A stretch of 64,000 nt of DNA from Phoronis australis (GCA_002633005.1 NMRA01000434.1:200001-264000), one strand, 5' to 3'; positions 33,150-45,861 are shown, counted from the first letter of the stretch. Numbers and translations are program-made. The notes: generated by a model from the sequence alone, not told the origin.

Positions 33150-36100
33150 TTTCATATTTCTTATAAATTCTTTGCAACCATCATGCCATAACATTGTTAT
33201 TGCTGTGTGGTGAGTACATTCCAATGATTCACACAAAAACATACAATGTCTCAAAATGCGTGTTCACGAAAGAAATATCATCCAATAATTAAACATTGTG
33301 TCAAGCCAAAGATGCCTTTGTGCCTTCACAATGCAGAAGAGTTGTATTTAGAATGTTTCCTATTCTGATCACATCTTTCAGTCTAAAAGCAATACTGGAC
33401 AGCAGGAAGTAATACTTCTCAGTGATACATTGGCCAGTGCACCCACGCATTCGACAATGCACAAATGTAGAGGGCGATTCATATTTTTCCACTGCAGCAC
33501 TACAATGGTGACATGAGTAGGGCAGGGCACGAATGCTTGGACTCTCCTCTACACACTGGAAACCATAGTGCAACCAAGTACTACCAACCTCCTTGGGCTC
33601 TTTGTGGTCTCCGTCCCATGTCTCCACTTGGTCCAACCTCTCCATATAACAGGCATTGCTACCCGTGCCGAGGATAAGACCCACTTGACAGTTCTTGTCA
33701 CTGTGTGCGCATGACATTAGAGTACCCACTGTATCATTGATCACAGCCACGCACTCCACGTCAATGTCCTGCAAAACGCAGCATGTCGTTATAAATTAAA
33801 ACACAGCTGACAGTAACTCTGGTGAAATTCAAGACAAAACACCAGATCGCCAGGTTGGTCAGTGTTTCACATACCGAAGCATTAGAAAAGAATGTGAAAA
33901 CTATCATAGATAACAAAAACACTTGCTCACAGTTCTCCAACCAGGCCAGTAAACTTGTTGAGTTTATTTAAAGCACAGAGACTGTTGTAGTGGGCTTGTA
34001 GAAGGCCTAAGTAACGTAATTGCCTATTTGACGAAACTTATTTTGCAAAATTCCAACAACTGTCCTATTATTATTATCATTATCATTACTATTACTATTG
34101 TTATCATTAAAGCAAGAGGAAAAGCTGTTGGGAGGACTGATTTGTTTTGAATTACCATTTAACTGCATACATAATGTTTACAAATTCAGGTTTCTGTAAT
34201 GAAGAAATATAGATCTTCAAAGTCATATACTGTTTTTTGGAAAGGTTAGAGTTGTAAAACTTTGAATAAACTAAACTAATTAAAATGAATTATGATATGC
34301 CCAAATGAACCTCGTTTAATGAGACAACCCAAAATACAACTTGGTTAGTTTATAACTGAGATTGAATCAAAACTATAGGAATGCATTAATAAACAAAAAA
34401 TGATGAATATTGTTTCTTTCTGGTTTCATGATAAATGGCAGGCAAACATGTCAAATTGTAATGACCGGAACTAGTTCCACGAAGATGGCGACATTGGTTT
34501 CTGCTTGCACGAGCAATTTAGAACTGACTACACCAAACCGCTATGTGCAGAAATCTGCCAGACATAACCAGACATACACATTCATACTCACCCCTCGTCT
34601 CCTGATGGCTTCATGCAAAAGCTGCACCACGTCCTCGCCCTCTACCCCCGATGCCTTGAACCCCTTCGTCCACGTGACTAGGCGGGCCTTATCGATACCC
34701 TCCTGCTTCAGGGGAAATGAGAAGGTGAAGCCAAGGTACAGTCGCTGGCCTAGAATGTTTTCCTCTGACATGAACTTGTGTATACAGGTAGCTATGTGGT
34801 CGAATAGCTGGAATGAAGACAATGAAGTTAATTAGAGCAACTGTAACAACAGAGTTCCCAATAGTAAATGCACTCATGTAGGTTAGACACAGAATAGGCT
34901 TTCAACAAAATAGTGAAAAGTCATAACAATAATATTCAATCTTCAGCTTTTAAGTTAATTTCACTAAAGTCCAAAACTTGAAGTATCACAACAGCCTTGG
35001 AGAAATCACATTTTTGTTAACCTACCATTAGATTTACCAGGCAAGCCAAAGCATAGAAATTTCTCTTTATACTCACTTCTGACCCTTTTCCAACCATGAT
35101 CTTGGGCGGGATGATGAAAATTTTACTCCTCATGTCAACGTTTTTACCACCCAACTTGATGAGCAGTACACGGAAATTGGTTCCACCCAAGTCCAGGGCC
35201 AAATAGTTACCTGTCTCTGTAATAGTGATGATTGGATAGAAACATAAACCACACAATGTGAAGACATACACCTGGTAATGTGAATACACAGCAATGTGAG
35301 TGAAGGCAGACACCCTGCAATGTGAAGACATACATCTGCTGGATGCATACGAGGAATGTAATTATACTAATTTTTTAAATCCACATTCTGGGTGGCATTC
35401 AGTAATATCCTGATACCTGACTTTATCATACGAAAAAACAACAGGGGCTCACTGAGAAATGGAAACTAGGTTTGCACCCCTTTTGACCTCTGGCTGTTAT
35501 AAATGTGCGGCACATATACCGACAGTGAGCTCCGACAGTTAATCAGAATAACAATCACAAGACACCAATGAGGTCATTCTGGGGTGAGAATGAAAATAAT
35601 GTCATTCAAAATGTCACCACCACAATAACGCAATAAGGAAAGGCTCTCCCCAAACAAGAATTCAAACATGGTGCAAACAGAGCATTGAGTTTTTGCGTCC
35701 TAATCTTCCGTTCTGCCAATCCATAGAGACAATTATTGTTGTGCGTTATTTTCACTTACAGAGCATTCCACTACCAACAACTGTCACTGTACAACACCAA
35801 TGCCTCACGAGGCACAAAAATCTCAGGCTTTTCAAACGCTGATCAAGATTTTTAAGATGGCTCAGGCTATTTCAAACGTGGCTCATGTTTTCTCACCACA
35901 AGGCAAAACTTGGAGAACATTGGTAGAACTTATGTTCTATTTACCTGATCCATCTGGCACCGCTCTGACATAGGTGGGAAACATCTTGACCTTGGCGTTG
36001 GCATTACTATGTCGGCCCAGACCTTCTTTGAACTCTTTAAGCATGAGGTCCATAATGTGCCGGTACATCTCATCGCTGAGCTTGAACTCCTGCACGGCCT

Positions 36101-39100
36101 CCTCAATCTAAACCAAACAATGGCATCAGATTAGAACAGTGGTCACAATAGCTACCATAACCAGTAGGCAAGACTACTGTAACAGTGAACTTTCAAATTT
36201 CATGCGACATGATAGGGCAGTTTTGGAATAGATCATCCAAGGAAAAAGTGCATATTTCATTCTTGTATTCTCTTAGGTTAGTGCAGCTGTACTGGTTTTT
36301 ACTGGCCTGACCCATGGTCAGCAAAGACTTTTCACTTTTGCTCAAGTGAGACCTCATTATTTTTAAAAAAAAATTGTGTGGAGCATACGATCAAATTTCT
36401 GAGTCACTTTTCACGAGAAACAGACCCCAGTTAAGACCCCACAGAATAAGACAAAGGTCGGTACACGAGCACCCACAAACAAGAACTGGGTTACAGATAG
36501 GCAGAGTGCATGGCACTGGGCTGCCCGCTTGTGGCTGTTCACATGCACAAACACACTATTGGGCCAGTTCCTTGCATGACACCTGATTTATCATCTAATC
36601 TTCACTGGTAAAGGAGTCAGAGGTCACAGTCAGCCATCAGTGTGACCCAGACAAAGTGGCCAACAACAATACAACAACCTAGTTACCAGGTAGCTTTTTG
36701 TTATTACTTCTCAAGCTATTTCCCTTCTCAGAAAAGAAGACCAAAACAAAAACTCATGTTTACCTCATATAGCAAGTTTTGCTATATCACTTTTCCAGAA
36801 TCTGCCAATGGTCATCAAAATCCAGACAAGCTTATAAAATAGTCGATCAATCTGTCTTCAAGACAGCCAAGTTATGCAGAGAAAAATCTGATAACTAGTA
36901 GTACTTATTGCATGATGTAAACAACCTGGGCTTCAAGCAAGGCCACCGCAACTGTAAGTCCATTGATTGACTGATTACACAGAATTACAACTCTCATTGA
37001 TGACTCCATGATGGGCCTTTCATACTAACGTCGACGCATCGATGGTTTGGGGAGTTGCGGTCAGTATGAACGCTTAACTCCAGTACTGGATCGAAGTTAA
37101 CAGCTCCAGTTAACATTGCAGTTAACAGGTGGATTTAACAGCACAGCGTTGTTGATGTTGCGGTGTAGTATGAATGGTCAACTTTGGTCTAATCGAAGTT
37201 ATCGCCAGGTCCACTGTTATCGTCAATAATTACAGGGTAGTGCTGTCACTAATAGCTGCTTGTATTTTGCTCTAATAATAACCAAACGATTTAAAAATAA
37301 GTTTTATGTCAATTAGCACATGTAAATGTTCCCCAATTGTCACATTGAAAAAACCTTAGCGTGCAGCGCTACCTTGCGAAAACTTCGATGACTACAGCGT
37401 CACATCCTGTTTACTTCGATGTTCATTAACTACCGAAGCCAGAATGAACGGTCCAGTTAACTGCGCTGTTCAGACCAGAGTTAAATCAATATGAAAGGGC
37501 CTTCAGACATGTTACTCTAAACATAAAAAACCAGCGTTCCATGTAAATAATTACTTAAAAATTCAAAACTTCTAGTATAGCAAGCATGCCTGTATAATTC
37601 AATCAAGCATGCCTGTATAATTCAATTTAGCAGAAGCAAATGCTTAACCTTAAAATTAATATTTTTTTATATTTATATTATAATTTTGAGCCAAAGTAGA
37701 CTTCCGGTGTTAAAAATACCAACTTTCTTCCCAGGTACGTTTACAATGAACGCAATCATTGAGTTCTTATCTTTTGTTTGAATTAAAATTGGTTACAACT
37801 GAGAACACTAAACACTGTGTTAGTTGAGGCTATAATAAACCAGGTGAATTCCCTTCAGCTACACTTCCTGGATGCCTGAAACTAACCCCCTACCTCCACG
37901 ACAAGCAACTTGATAGACATGGTCTGTGAGTCACACAATAAGTGTCTTAAATCAAAAGTTCAGTTTTGACAGAGGGGACTGCTTTATTGTCCATGAAAAA
38001 ACATAATTGATCTGTAGTGGTACGTTTAATATGTAAATAAGGAAGTATTAAAATACAGCGGAAAGTCAGTCATCTTGAACTGACCAACCTTGTCATTCAA
38101 ATGAATAACACACAGAGGAGTGGCACCTACGTCAATACAACACTAAGACCAGGTTCAGCTGTCACTGGATAATCCATCCAACCTGACAGCAACAAACACA
38201 GTCATATAAACGGCAATTTGTCAAATTCAGGAGATTTGAAAAATCCTGCAACTGATAAGGTATATTGTATCCTGTATTAACAAATTAGATCAACTTTGTT
38301 TTGTGTGGGCATACCCATGATTGACAACCGTTTCTGACCAATCAAAGTTGGTTTTACTATGATACTGGAAATAGTGTAAACACGGCAGTGCATGTGGTTG
38401 GAAGAGAGGATGTGAATTCTTTTTATGCTGTTTTTACAAAGCAACTTGCCTTCAATGACATAGTTTCTGAAGATTGACTCCTTGAAATTACAAGGAAAAA
38501 TGCAAGTCAAAATCACCGTTATATCCTAGTAGCTATTATTACTCCGATCTGCCTGTAATCCATACTTTACGAGTTACCATTAAAATTAGATATTCAGCAT
38601 ATCAATGCAGTTTCTACATAACCATAAAGATTATCATAAAATTATTTATTCTGTTATACAGTTACCCTTGTTTGTTTAGGCAAACAACACATATCTATCA
38701 TGAAACATGTTGGCATTTGTACTATATGTTGTCTTCTTTACTCATACGTATCACGTTCAAATTCCACATCAAATATTAACATGCACACGTCGAAATAATA
38801 ATCGTGTGAACACACTTGTTTGCAGAAATAGTATGGCAAATATAACCGCATGGAAATCAAACCCTTCAAAAACACTTCATTGAAACACTCAATGTTTTAC
38901 TTTTTGTGCATCACTACACCATTTGCAGTTTTGACCTAGTGAACTTATGAACAAAGGCATTCACTTGGCTCATTGGCTGGCATTCGGGTACAACTAATTA
39001 TAAAAGTGACGTCATTAAATCAAAATCTATGAGCATAAGACAGCAGACCATGTGATTCATCACTACAAAATGGTAAAAAGAAATTAAACGTAACTAAGTA

Positions 39101-41566
39101 AGGCCGTTTATAGGATGACGGAGACTGATACCACACAATTTCTTGCCATTTCCCAAGATGAAAACACACAATTTCTTGCCATTTCCCACGATGAAAACAA
39201 ACTGCAACTTCAAAAAAAAACGGCGACTTCAGAGCATGCTCGTCCAATACACAACATATTATAGTGAAATGTGGTCATTTTCACCTGTTTATGTATTCGT
39301 GACCTGTATTATTTACAAATAGACATTAACAAATGGCATCATTCTGTTCCCGAGGTCAAGTGGCCTGTGACCTGGATGGTGATCAGCCCTTGTTGACTAA
39401 TGCACAAACTGATCCAAGCCAGGCAGTTTTACCCCAAAGTTCCTGAATTCTGATGCACTGATTAAGCTTTTATACGACCAACGCACAACTGCACCAGGCT
39501 TAACCACTTGCTCTAATTGGGTTTTAACTTTTGACACTAGTGAATCAAGATTTGACATTTGTAAAAAGTTGTGTTGTCGAACTTCGTAGAATTTCATTTA
39601 CTTTTGGGCAGCTGTGGCAGTAGCTCACACTGATAACATATCAAATGCATTTTTGAAAATAGGAAAAAATGGACATTAATAGTTTGAAAAGTGACAGCTT
39701 TGAAAAAGAATACTTCACCAATAAGATTTCAAAATTACATACACGAGTCCATGACCACCTAGGTTTTCAATTTTTCATTTTTTTAATAAATTACTTTTCT
39801 GATGCTTTTGGGATGCAGATTTTAAATTAATTTATTTGATAACTGTACAACACAAATAATAACATAGTATGCACACATGAATAAAACAATTAATTAAATC
39901 AAACTTATTAGTCAAGTCATAGCCTCGCAACATAAAGCACCATTTAAAGGTTCTTACAACTACATTTTTGTTAACCCCATTCATCCAATTCCAATAGATT
40001 CCGTGGCTACTTTTTACAACACAAACTTCTTTTGCTAGAGTTCTGAACACTGAAGTTCAAAATTTTGACATGGTTTCATTATCTCTGTTTTGTAATTGTG
40101 CAGACACACGAAATCCTTGAATTTCATGAAAAAATTACACCTTTTATTTTTATCCTCTTATCTCCCCTGTAGTAATCACCTTCGGCTGTTGTCCTCGATC
40201 AGCTCCAGTCTTGGAAGTTTCGTCACATTCGATAGGCTTTAGGAAATTAGAAAATAAACATCGGCTTTCTCTGTTCACTTAGCATACAATCATGATAAAA
40301 GTAAGCAGAGTAAGTAAAACGTTTATTTGAAATCGGTGTGGCTAGATCACAAAAGAAAACACCAGCACAGGCACTAGTTAATGATAAAAAATACATGTGC
40401 AGAGAATTGTTTACAGAGAGGTATAGAAGGACATATACAGAAAGAACATGACAACTATGTAAACAAGCATAGTGACATCAACATGAAGCAAACTGATACA
40501 GTTCTGCCACTCAGTCTTCCCTTAGAAAAGACAAGATCGTGTATTTAAATTTTGTCAGGTCATATGAACATCTAACTGATTCAGGCAAAGGATTCAGACA
40601 CATCCTATGAAACACCATTTTGGCACTTGACTTTAAAGTAAAATTACAGACGTATCATAAAACTATAAGTAAAACAAACTGTTCCTTATTCTTGGTACCC
40701 CTTGTTGACTTCTGTTACTACTTTAGATGTCCTAGTCCACCTATTGTTCCATGAATATCGGAATTTAATTTGGTTAAGTAACTACTAGCCCGCTCAACAA
40801 GCACTTTGCTGCCATACTGGGAATTTCTTCTGATCTATGTCCATTGTCTAGAATCATGAAAAATTGTCAATGGAGCTTCAGCTCTGAGCTGGGTGTTGGC
40901 AACATTTGTATCCATGTCACTTCACACTCAGAAGACTTCAGATAAGTTTGATAAAGAAGCATATGTAAGTACTCAACTACCAGGCCACATCTCATTCATT
41001 CATTATAATCAAAGTTCTTCATTGACATAATGGGGAACCATGGTGACCCAAGCTCACGAAATATGACATTGCGACTATGATGAAAAGCACTTTCAACTAA
41101 CTAAGCTAAGGTCAGTCTGCCGTTCACAACACAACTCCAGTCTAAGGCTAAGCCCTCCATATTAGGAGTGTGACCGAAGGTGTGTCGCAAGACTGGCGAA
41201 TCGTAGTGCGTTGTGGAGGACACGCACGCCAAACATTTCACCTTGAAACTTACACGATTCTCGTCGAACAACGCAAGGAACAAAACTGAACCAAACAGAT
41301 GCCACGTTTCCAATGACAAATATTCCGTTGCCGTACATAAAATAATACACTCCAGTACTGAATTTCTATCACTTGTTCAAAAATAACCGACATCATGGCA
41401 TACAGCCAAGTCGGCTCCGTGTCATCGACATAGATTGTGATTTTTAGGCCTATTAGAAAGATGCAGGTTAATATTTGTGAAGCAGCACAATGAAATGATG
41501 GCATTTCTTATCCTTTGATGAATGATAAGTAAAACTAACCTTCTTCAATCTCGCATACAGCTGCAT
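28361..41566 (-). CDS. HK: Hexokinase, single catalytic domain (about 457 or 464 residues)
   Basis: Phosphorylates glucose with ATP at the first step of glycolysis. I rebuilt ten coding exons: 41540-41566, 35945-36107, 35077-35216, 34592-34807, 33589-33768, 32610-32722, 32131-32286, 30781-30923, 29164-29300 and 28361-28459, with 26816-26935 as an alternative last exon. Every junction is in phase and the total is divisible by three (457 residues). Family motifs: [14 protein letters not shown] (ATP phosphate 1), LGFTFSFP...TWTKGF (sugar-binding signature), NDTVGT with the catalytic Asp, [35 protein letters not shown], and DGSGKGAAL (ATP site). Length matches the 50-kDa invertebrate type, not the duplicated 100-kDa vertebrate form. 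Exons of 163 and 156 bp equal conserved vertebrate hexokinase exon sizes, and the 216-bp exon equals the sum of the vertebrate 120- and 96-bp exons as I recall them. Confidence 0.88.
29164..29300 (-). CDS. HK: Hexokinase exon 9 (137 bp)
   Basis: Acceptor TTCTTCTACAG. Encodes [20 protein letters not shown] then [17 protein letters not shown]. Includes the [12 protein letters not shown] motif. Donor AAAAAG|GTAACT, phase 0. It can be joined in frame to either terminal exon. Confidence 0.88.
29690..30430. repeat. Intronic CCACTAGG-type modules
   Basis: Several degenerate modules in the hexokinase intron. Each starts near an ACTAGGGGGC or CTAGGTGGC word, followed by GTCAAATCTG, a T-rich variable part and AAATTTCA...GATCC/AAAGAT...GATA. 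Same family as the array at 61.1-63.1 kb. Confidence 0.55.
30440..30705 (-). repeat. tRNA-derived SINE
   Basis: On the minus strand an A-box-like TGGTCAGTGTGATG (30695-30682) and a perfect B box GGTTCGATCCC (30659-30649) are spaced like an RNA polymerase III internal promoter. A body about 200 bp long follows with CTTGAACTAGGCAGTTGCAC and CCAGTTGACTCAAATGCAC. The tRNA part is not a functional tRNA. Confidence 0.6.
30781..30923 (-). CDS. HK: Hexokinase exon 8 (143 bp)
   Basis: Acceptor CTTGTTATTTCAG. Encodes [20 protein letters not shown] and [15 protein letters not shown], equivalent to the VCxxVSxRAAxLxAAG helix of hexokinases. Donor CAGCTG|GTATGT, phase 1. Confidence 0.88.
32131..32286 (-). 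CDS. HK: Hexokinase exon 7 (156 bp)
   Basis: Acceptor TCTATGTCAG... encodes [20 protein letters not shown] and [19 protein letters not shown], ending YVSEIE. Donor GAGGC|GTGAGT. Length equals the vertebrate 156-bp exon. Confidence 0.9.
32610..32722 (-). CDS. HK: Hexokinase exon 6 (113 bp)
   Basis: Acceptor CTGCTTGCAG, then [20 protein letters not shown] and [12 protein letters not shown]. Donor ACAGTT|GTAAGT, phase 2. Contains the glucose-contacting NTEWGAFGD block. Confidence 0.9.
33116..33151 (+). repeat. (TAC)n microsatellite
   Basis: About eleven tandem TAC/ACT units in a hexokinase intron. Confidence 0.9.
33589..33768 (-). CDS. HK: Hexokinase exon 5 (180 bp), weak donor
   Basis: Acceptor GCGTTTTGCAG. 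Encodes [20 protein letters not shown] with the catalytic Asp, then [14 protein letters not shown]. The frame requires the exon to end at AAGGAG|GTTGGT. This is a poor match to the donor consensus, but it is the only GT nearby that keeps phase with the next exon. The open frame beyond it is intron read-through. Confidence 0.8.
34592..34807 (-). CDS. HK: Hexokinase exon 4 (216 bp, apparent fusion of two vertebrate exons)
   Basis: Acceptor GTCTTCATTCCAG. Encodes [17 protein letters not shown], then the hexokinase signature [20 protein letters not shown] and [17 protein letters not shown]. Donor CGAGGG|GTGAGT. Confidence 0.9.
35077..35216 (-). CDS. HK: Hexokinase exon 3 (140 bp)
   Basis: Acceptor CACTATTACAG, then [20 protein letters not shown]. 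Contains the phosphate-1 loop. Donor CAGAA|GTGAGT, phase 0. Slightly shorter than the vertebrate counterpart. Confidence 0.88.
35248..35345. repeat. Small minisatellite in hexokinase intron 2
   Basis: The phrase AATGTGAAGACATACA(C/T)CTG recurs together with AATGTGAATACACAG and AATGTGAGTGAAGG within 100 bp. Spacing is irregular, about 20-55 bp. Confidence 0.5.
35945..36107 (-). CDS. HK: Hexokinase exon 2 (163 bp)
   Basis: Acceptor TTTGGTTTAG, then [20 protein letters not shown] through [15 protein letters not shown]. Donor is ATCAG|GTAAAT, phase 1. This is the N-terminal helical segment before the nucleotide-binding fold. Confidence 0.88.
36108..41539. other. Hexokinase intron 1 (5.4 kb)
   Basis: Besides the MITE at 37013 it holds a 30-bp tandem duplication (CACAATTTCTTGCCATTTCC twice) at about 39135-39200 and AT-rich unique sequence. 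No exon-like frames with family resemblance were seen. Confidence 0.4.
37013..37502. mobile_element. About 490-bp MITE in hexokinase intron 1
   Basis: Left end GGGCCTTTCATACTAAC is mirrored by the right end ATCAATATGAAAGGGCC. Interior GTTAAC-rich words (AGTTAAC, TTAACTG) recur in both orientations near both ends. No coding capacity. Confidence 0.5.
41540..41566 (-). CDS. HK: Hexokinase candidate exon 1 (9 codons)
   Basis: ATG at 41566-41564 reads MQLYARLKK and then a GTTAGT donor, frame 0, which fits the frame-0 start of exon 2. An in-frame TAG lies upstream, so this is the first Met of the frame. The ending KK before the junction parallels vertebrate hexokinase exon 1, which also ends in Lys-Lys. 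It lacks the longer hydrophobic mitochondrial-binding N-terminus. Alternative 5' exons may exist near 45.8-46.3 kb. Confidence 0.5.
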
Positions 41567-43177
41567 AACTTGACCACAAAAGAACCCAAAAGAAGTCAAA
41601 TATCTCTAATGGACACGCCAACTCCCAACAACTAAACACAAGTCACTGACCTTGTATTTTAAATAGGCTATCTGGGGTCACACGTCATGCGCACTGTACA
41701 ATTTACCGTACAACTCTAAATACAACCACGACTAGAAATAGCATTGCCAGTTTGATTTATGTCAGCAACAGAAGTGACTTCAAAAAAAAAATAATTCCTG
41801 GCGGTGACTTCAGAAACATACGAGATAGATAAACACAATGCTGAAACACACACCACAATAATTTCTGTTTCTATTTTTACAAGAAAAGTTCTAGTTTGTA
41901 AATAAGTGTTTGTGTTTGTAAGTTCTGTGTGCAAATAGTCACAATTAAGGAACAAAATTTAAGGTTATGTAGTTCTCCGACAGAAAAATGTCCAATTTCG
42001 GAACTTCATATTTTGGAAATGGCAGGTGTTAGGAATTGTTTTTAACATTTTTCACTTTTTCATGAAGAACTATCAAAAAATAGGACTTGTTTTTATCAAA
42101 AAATAATTAAGGTGCATAAAACAAAAATGAAACGATAATTTAGAAAACTGTAACAGCACTTTTGAGATTTGCCATTGAACATTAATATCATATTCAATTT
42201 GCTTGGGATATTGATCCTGTTGTTTTACTATGAATGTCCCTTTGTTTTTCACTAAATTTTACTAAAAAACATGGTTACGTGACTTAATTGATGTCAAATT
42301 GGTGTAAAGTAAAAAATGTACGGAATTTCTACATTCAGAAATCATATACTTCTGCATAGTTTTTCAGATATTTGGCTAAATTCACAGTCTAGTCAAAAAG
42401 GTACTGCAGAAACAACACTGAACAACTTATTCATGCAACTGAACATAAAGAAAAGTTTACTGCAATATTTAAGATGAAGTAACACATAATACTCCCACAT
42501 TTTAGCAGGTCAACTACTAACAGCTGCGGTGACAGTGTCCCACTGAAACATGGTCATTTCTGTACCAACCTGTCATACACCAGACTATACAATATTATTA
42601 TGACATAATTCACAGTGCATATTACACTGTTAAGATGACCCCATCAGTCACCTTAAATGATGCACAAGCACTCTAAACAGTTAAGGTGCTCTGAACCAGA
42701 CACCAATGCCAACCAGATATGGCATTCAAACTTTACCGATTTAGCGGGAACATTCATTTATTAAAATAATTTTGCCACTTAATGATAGTCGCAAAGGTGA
42801 AACAAAAATTAACATTTGGGTGTCAACATGAGAAAGTTACAAACTTTCCAGGGGTCATCCCAAACATGAGGTGCTCCCTCAGTCAAACTTATCTGCAAAG
42901 TGCTCTACTGTAGCCTGGTATACACAAGTCAATTTGCCTCATTGTGTTACTCAAGCAGCTTACACAGTAGAGGTTGGGACATAAAAACAAAACATAGCAG
43001 TTGCAAGGCACATTACTACTCTTTTCTTCTGTTTTAGTAAATTGATTTTTGCCACTCAAACAATGAACAAGATCAATATTCAATGATTGATTTAGTTTTT
43101 GTAGTTCACATAGTCTAAAAGAATGTAGTAATCACTGACACCCATCTCTGTTCCCTGATCTCAAACAAAAGAAGTTA

Positions 43178-43783
43178 GTCTAAAGGTTATGGAAAGCCAA
43201 AGTGGAAAAAACTCCACGACACAAATTTTCTATTCAAGAATTAAATTCCGTGCAGGACCAAAAAATATACTCAAAACCACAATTTAACACATCAGAGCCG
43301 AAAATTTATAACGTCAGGACACAAAATTTATCACGTCAGGAGAAAATTTCTTGCCAGGAGAAAATTTCATGTTAAGAGGAAATTTCATGCCAGCAGACCA
43401 CGTGACAATATCATTACCCTGTATCCCTGTAACACTCAGCTGTATCCAAGTCTAGTGTGTCCAAGTGTACATTGGTTTCTGTTGTAAAACGTGGAAGAGA
43501 TAATGAGACTGTCATCGGCGAGACATAGCGTACCCACTACCGACGTCATCTCTTAGCTGGGTCACTTGCTTGCTCATGGCACGAAATTTTCCTGAAGACG
43601 TGAAATTTTCCTGACGTATAAAATTTTGGTCATGACGTGATAAATTATAGGTCCTGGCGTGATCAATTTTGGTTTTGAGTATATTTTTGGTCATGCACAG
43701 AACTGAATTATTGAATACAAAAGTTGTGTCCTGTAATTTTTTCACTTTGGCTTTCCATAAAAAGTCCAAAGGTTGTGATAAGT
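43178..43783. mobile_element. About 600-bp foldback element with tandem 20-bp subrepeats
   Basis: The left 220 bp (from CTAAAGGTTATGGAAAGCCA) recurs in reverse complement at the right (to about 43783), with shared words ACCAAAAA(A)TATACTCAAA and GCCAAAGTG. Inside each arm a unit of about 20 bp, AAAATTTATCACGTCAGGA, repeats five or more times with drift. The centre (about 43400-43550) is unique. No gene. Confidence 0.65.
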
Positions 43784-44379
43784 GGCTATTGAAATCCCAA
43801 CCAGTAAAAAGCATTCACAGTTGTACATTAGCGCTTAATGATAATCATGAACAACAAATAGCACAGTAAAATCTCAGCAATTTAGGACACAATATGGTCG
43901 ACAGATGAAATTTTATTACATATGATTTTTTTTCCACAAAAGATATGTGGCACCAAATTAATGGGTATTTTTATATTCAACTTTTGCACCACAGCTACCG
44001 TTTGATGTTTTGAGGAATTGTGGGCCTTCACGAAGCTTGCTCCTCTATGTACTAAAGTGGGAAATGAATAATGCTGATGGTGAATGAAACAAAATACAAT
44101 GAAATTCAATAATTTCAATTGAAGTAAATTAGGATATTGTTGATTTTATTTCATATCGAAATGTCAACATCCTCCACCGCAATTTTTTGGAACTGTAATT
44201 TTTACAAAAGTTATCATACAACATATCGAAGCAGCATAATTTTGATTTTGTTAATAATAAACATTAAGAAATTCCAGTTCAGTAATGGTTCAGTATATAT
44301 ATGTAACTATTGATGTACGATATGACTTCAATTATGTGTAGCAAAATAGACATCTTCTGAAAATTGGACAAGAGCAACG

Positions 44380-45560
44380 CAGAGTGTTGGTATGTGCTTG
44401 ACCTGTGTATTGAATACAGCACAAATACAGTGGCTGATCGTTATTTTAATTAACATTCCCACAAAGGAGAGCAACAATATTAAAGTTAATAGAACCTCAA
44501 TGGGGCAACAATGCTCCACTTAACAAGAAAGAACACAGCTGACAATGTGATTGTTAAAGCAGTTAGACGGATAGGGAGGCAGATGGTGGACAAAAAAATA
44601 ATGAAAAATTAGTGGGCAAACATATCTGCCAAAGACCATGAAGATCCTACCAGGAGATACAGCAGAGGATGCCTAGATGACGGATTCCCAGACATAAATG
44701 ATGGTAATATGTGCACCCAGTGTATAGATGGAAGCAGATGTCAAAAACAGACACTGAAGAACTACAACTGCCACTAGGGGATGCAGTACGTCGGGCTAGT
44801 CAGATAACGAGCAGGTATCATCATCTACATAGGTGCCAAATTTCACAAGAGCGTTAAAATGCATCCATGACTGCACTGCAAAAGATAAGCTTCTATTGGT
44901 TATTAAAATCATAAAAATGGCCACTAGGTGGTGCAGTATATGTTGAACCGGTCTTAAAATGGAAGGCGTTATTGTCTCCCAAACAAGAACTTGTTTGCTT
45001 AATTTCATGAAAATCTGTTAAAGAACTCAAAGATACAGTGACAAACATAAAAATTGAAATTCCAATAAAAAGCACAGTGTGGTTGGATACTTCCGAAAGA
45101 AGTCGTCACATTCACAGGAGTACATCTGTCAAAGTACACAAAGATCTTGTCAAAGGTTAAGGAGATACAGCTATGGACTGCAACTAGGGGGCGCCACAGC
45201 AGTGAAACCTACCGGTACTTGAAAATCAACATCAGCAGTGGTCTTTTCAACTGGAACATGTTATTCAATTTTCGAAATGATCCTTCCAGAGGCTTGGCAG
45301 ATAGAAGAGCAGATGCCAGAAAACACTCCTAAGTAATAAATATGGCCACATGGTACAGGATATGTTGATTCCGTCCAAAAATGGATACTCACTCAATGTC
45401 TCTTCAATACAAAATTATTTTGCTAAATTTTATGAAAATCCATCACACTATTAGTTGTATCTGTCAGACGGACACCCAGACAGAGCTGAGGGCTATATGC
45501 TTCGATTGTATGTATATGCGGGCTCATTAAATTCCATCACAGCACCTGATAAGACATAGC
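44380..45560. repeat. Cluster of CCACTAGG-type modules
   Basis: Modules at about 44770, 44920, 45180 and 45340 with CACTAGGGGATGC, CACTAGGTGGTGC, CTAGGGGGCGCC and CACATGGT starts, each followed by AAATTTCA...AAAAT and GATACAG phrases. Same family as elsewhere in the window. Confidence 0.55.
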
Positions 45561-45783
45561 AGCAACTCAAAAAAATAAATTAGTGACTACTAGAGAACAT
45601 TATGAAATGGATCAGTACAGAAATTCATATGGGATTACCAGAGTATAGAGAGGTGAATGCCAGCACCAGACATCCACACCGGTTGCCCAAACAAAGACTG
45701 CAACACCCACCCACATACGTACATAGACCAGAGATCTAACAATTGAGACTCAGTTTGCTACAGCTGTAGTACTAAGACCTTAC

Positions 45784-45861
45784 CATAGCTAACAAAACAT
45801 TTTCATCTTCAATGACAACAACCGACAGGTTCTCAATGTCCTTCATATGAGAATCTCTCAT
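45784..45861 (-). CDS. Exon-like segment A (26 codons), possible alternative 5' exon
   Basis: Reads MRDSHMKDIENLSVVVIEDE then NVLLAM and a GTAAGG donor in frame 0. Segment B at 46176-46265 is a clear duplicate: both begin F(F/L)(K/R)M, share DIE(N/T)LS and end DEN/NEN..LL.M before a GTAAG donor. An in-frame TGA lies four codons before the ATG. They lie upstream of hexokinase on the same strand, and the phase would join to its exon 2, but no direct evidence links them. They could belong to another gene. Confidence 0.35.

Noticed and set aside
34410-34835. 141-residue plus-strand frame
   Set aside because: Antisense shadow of hexokinase exon 4.
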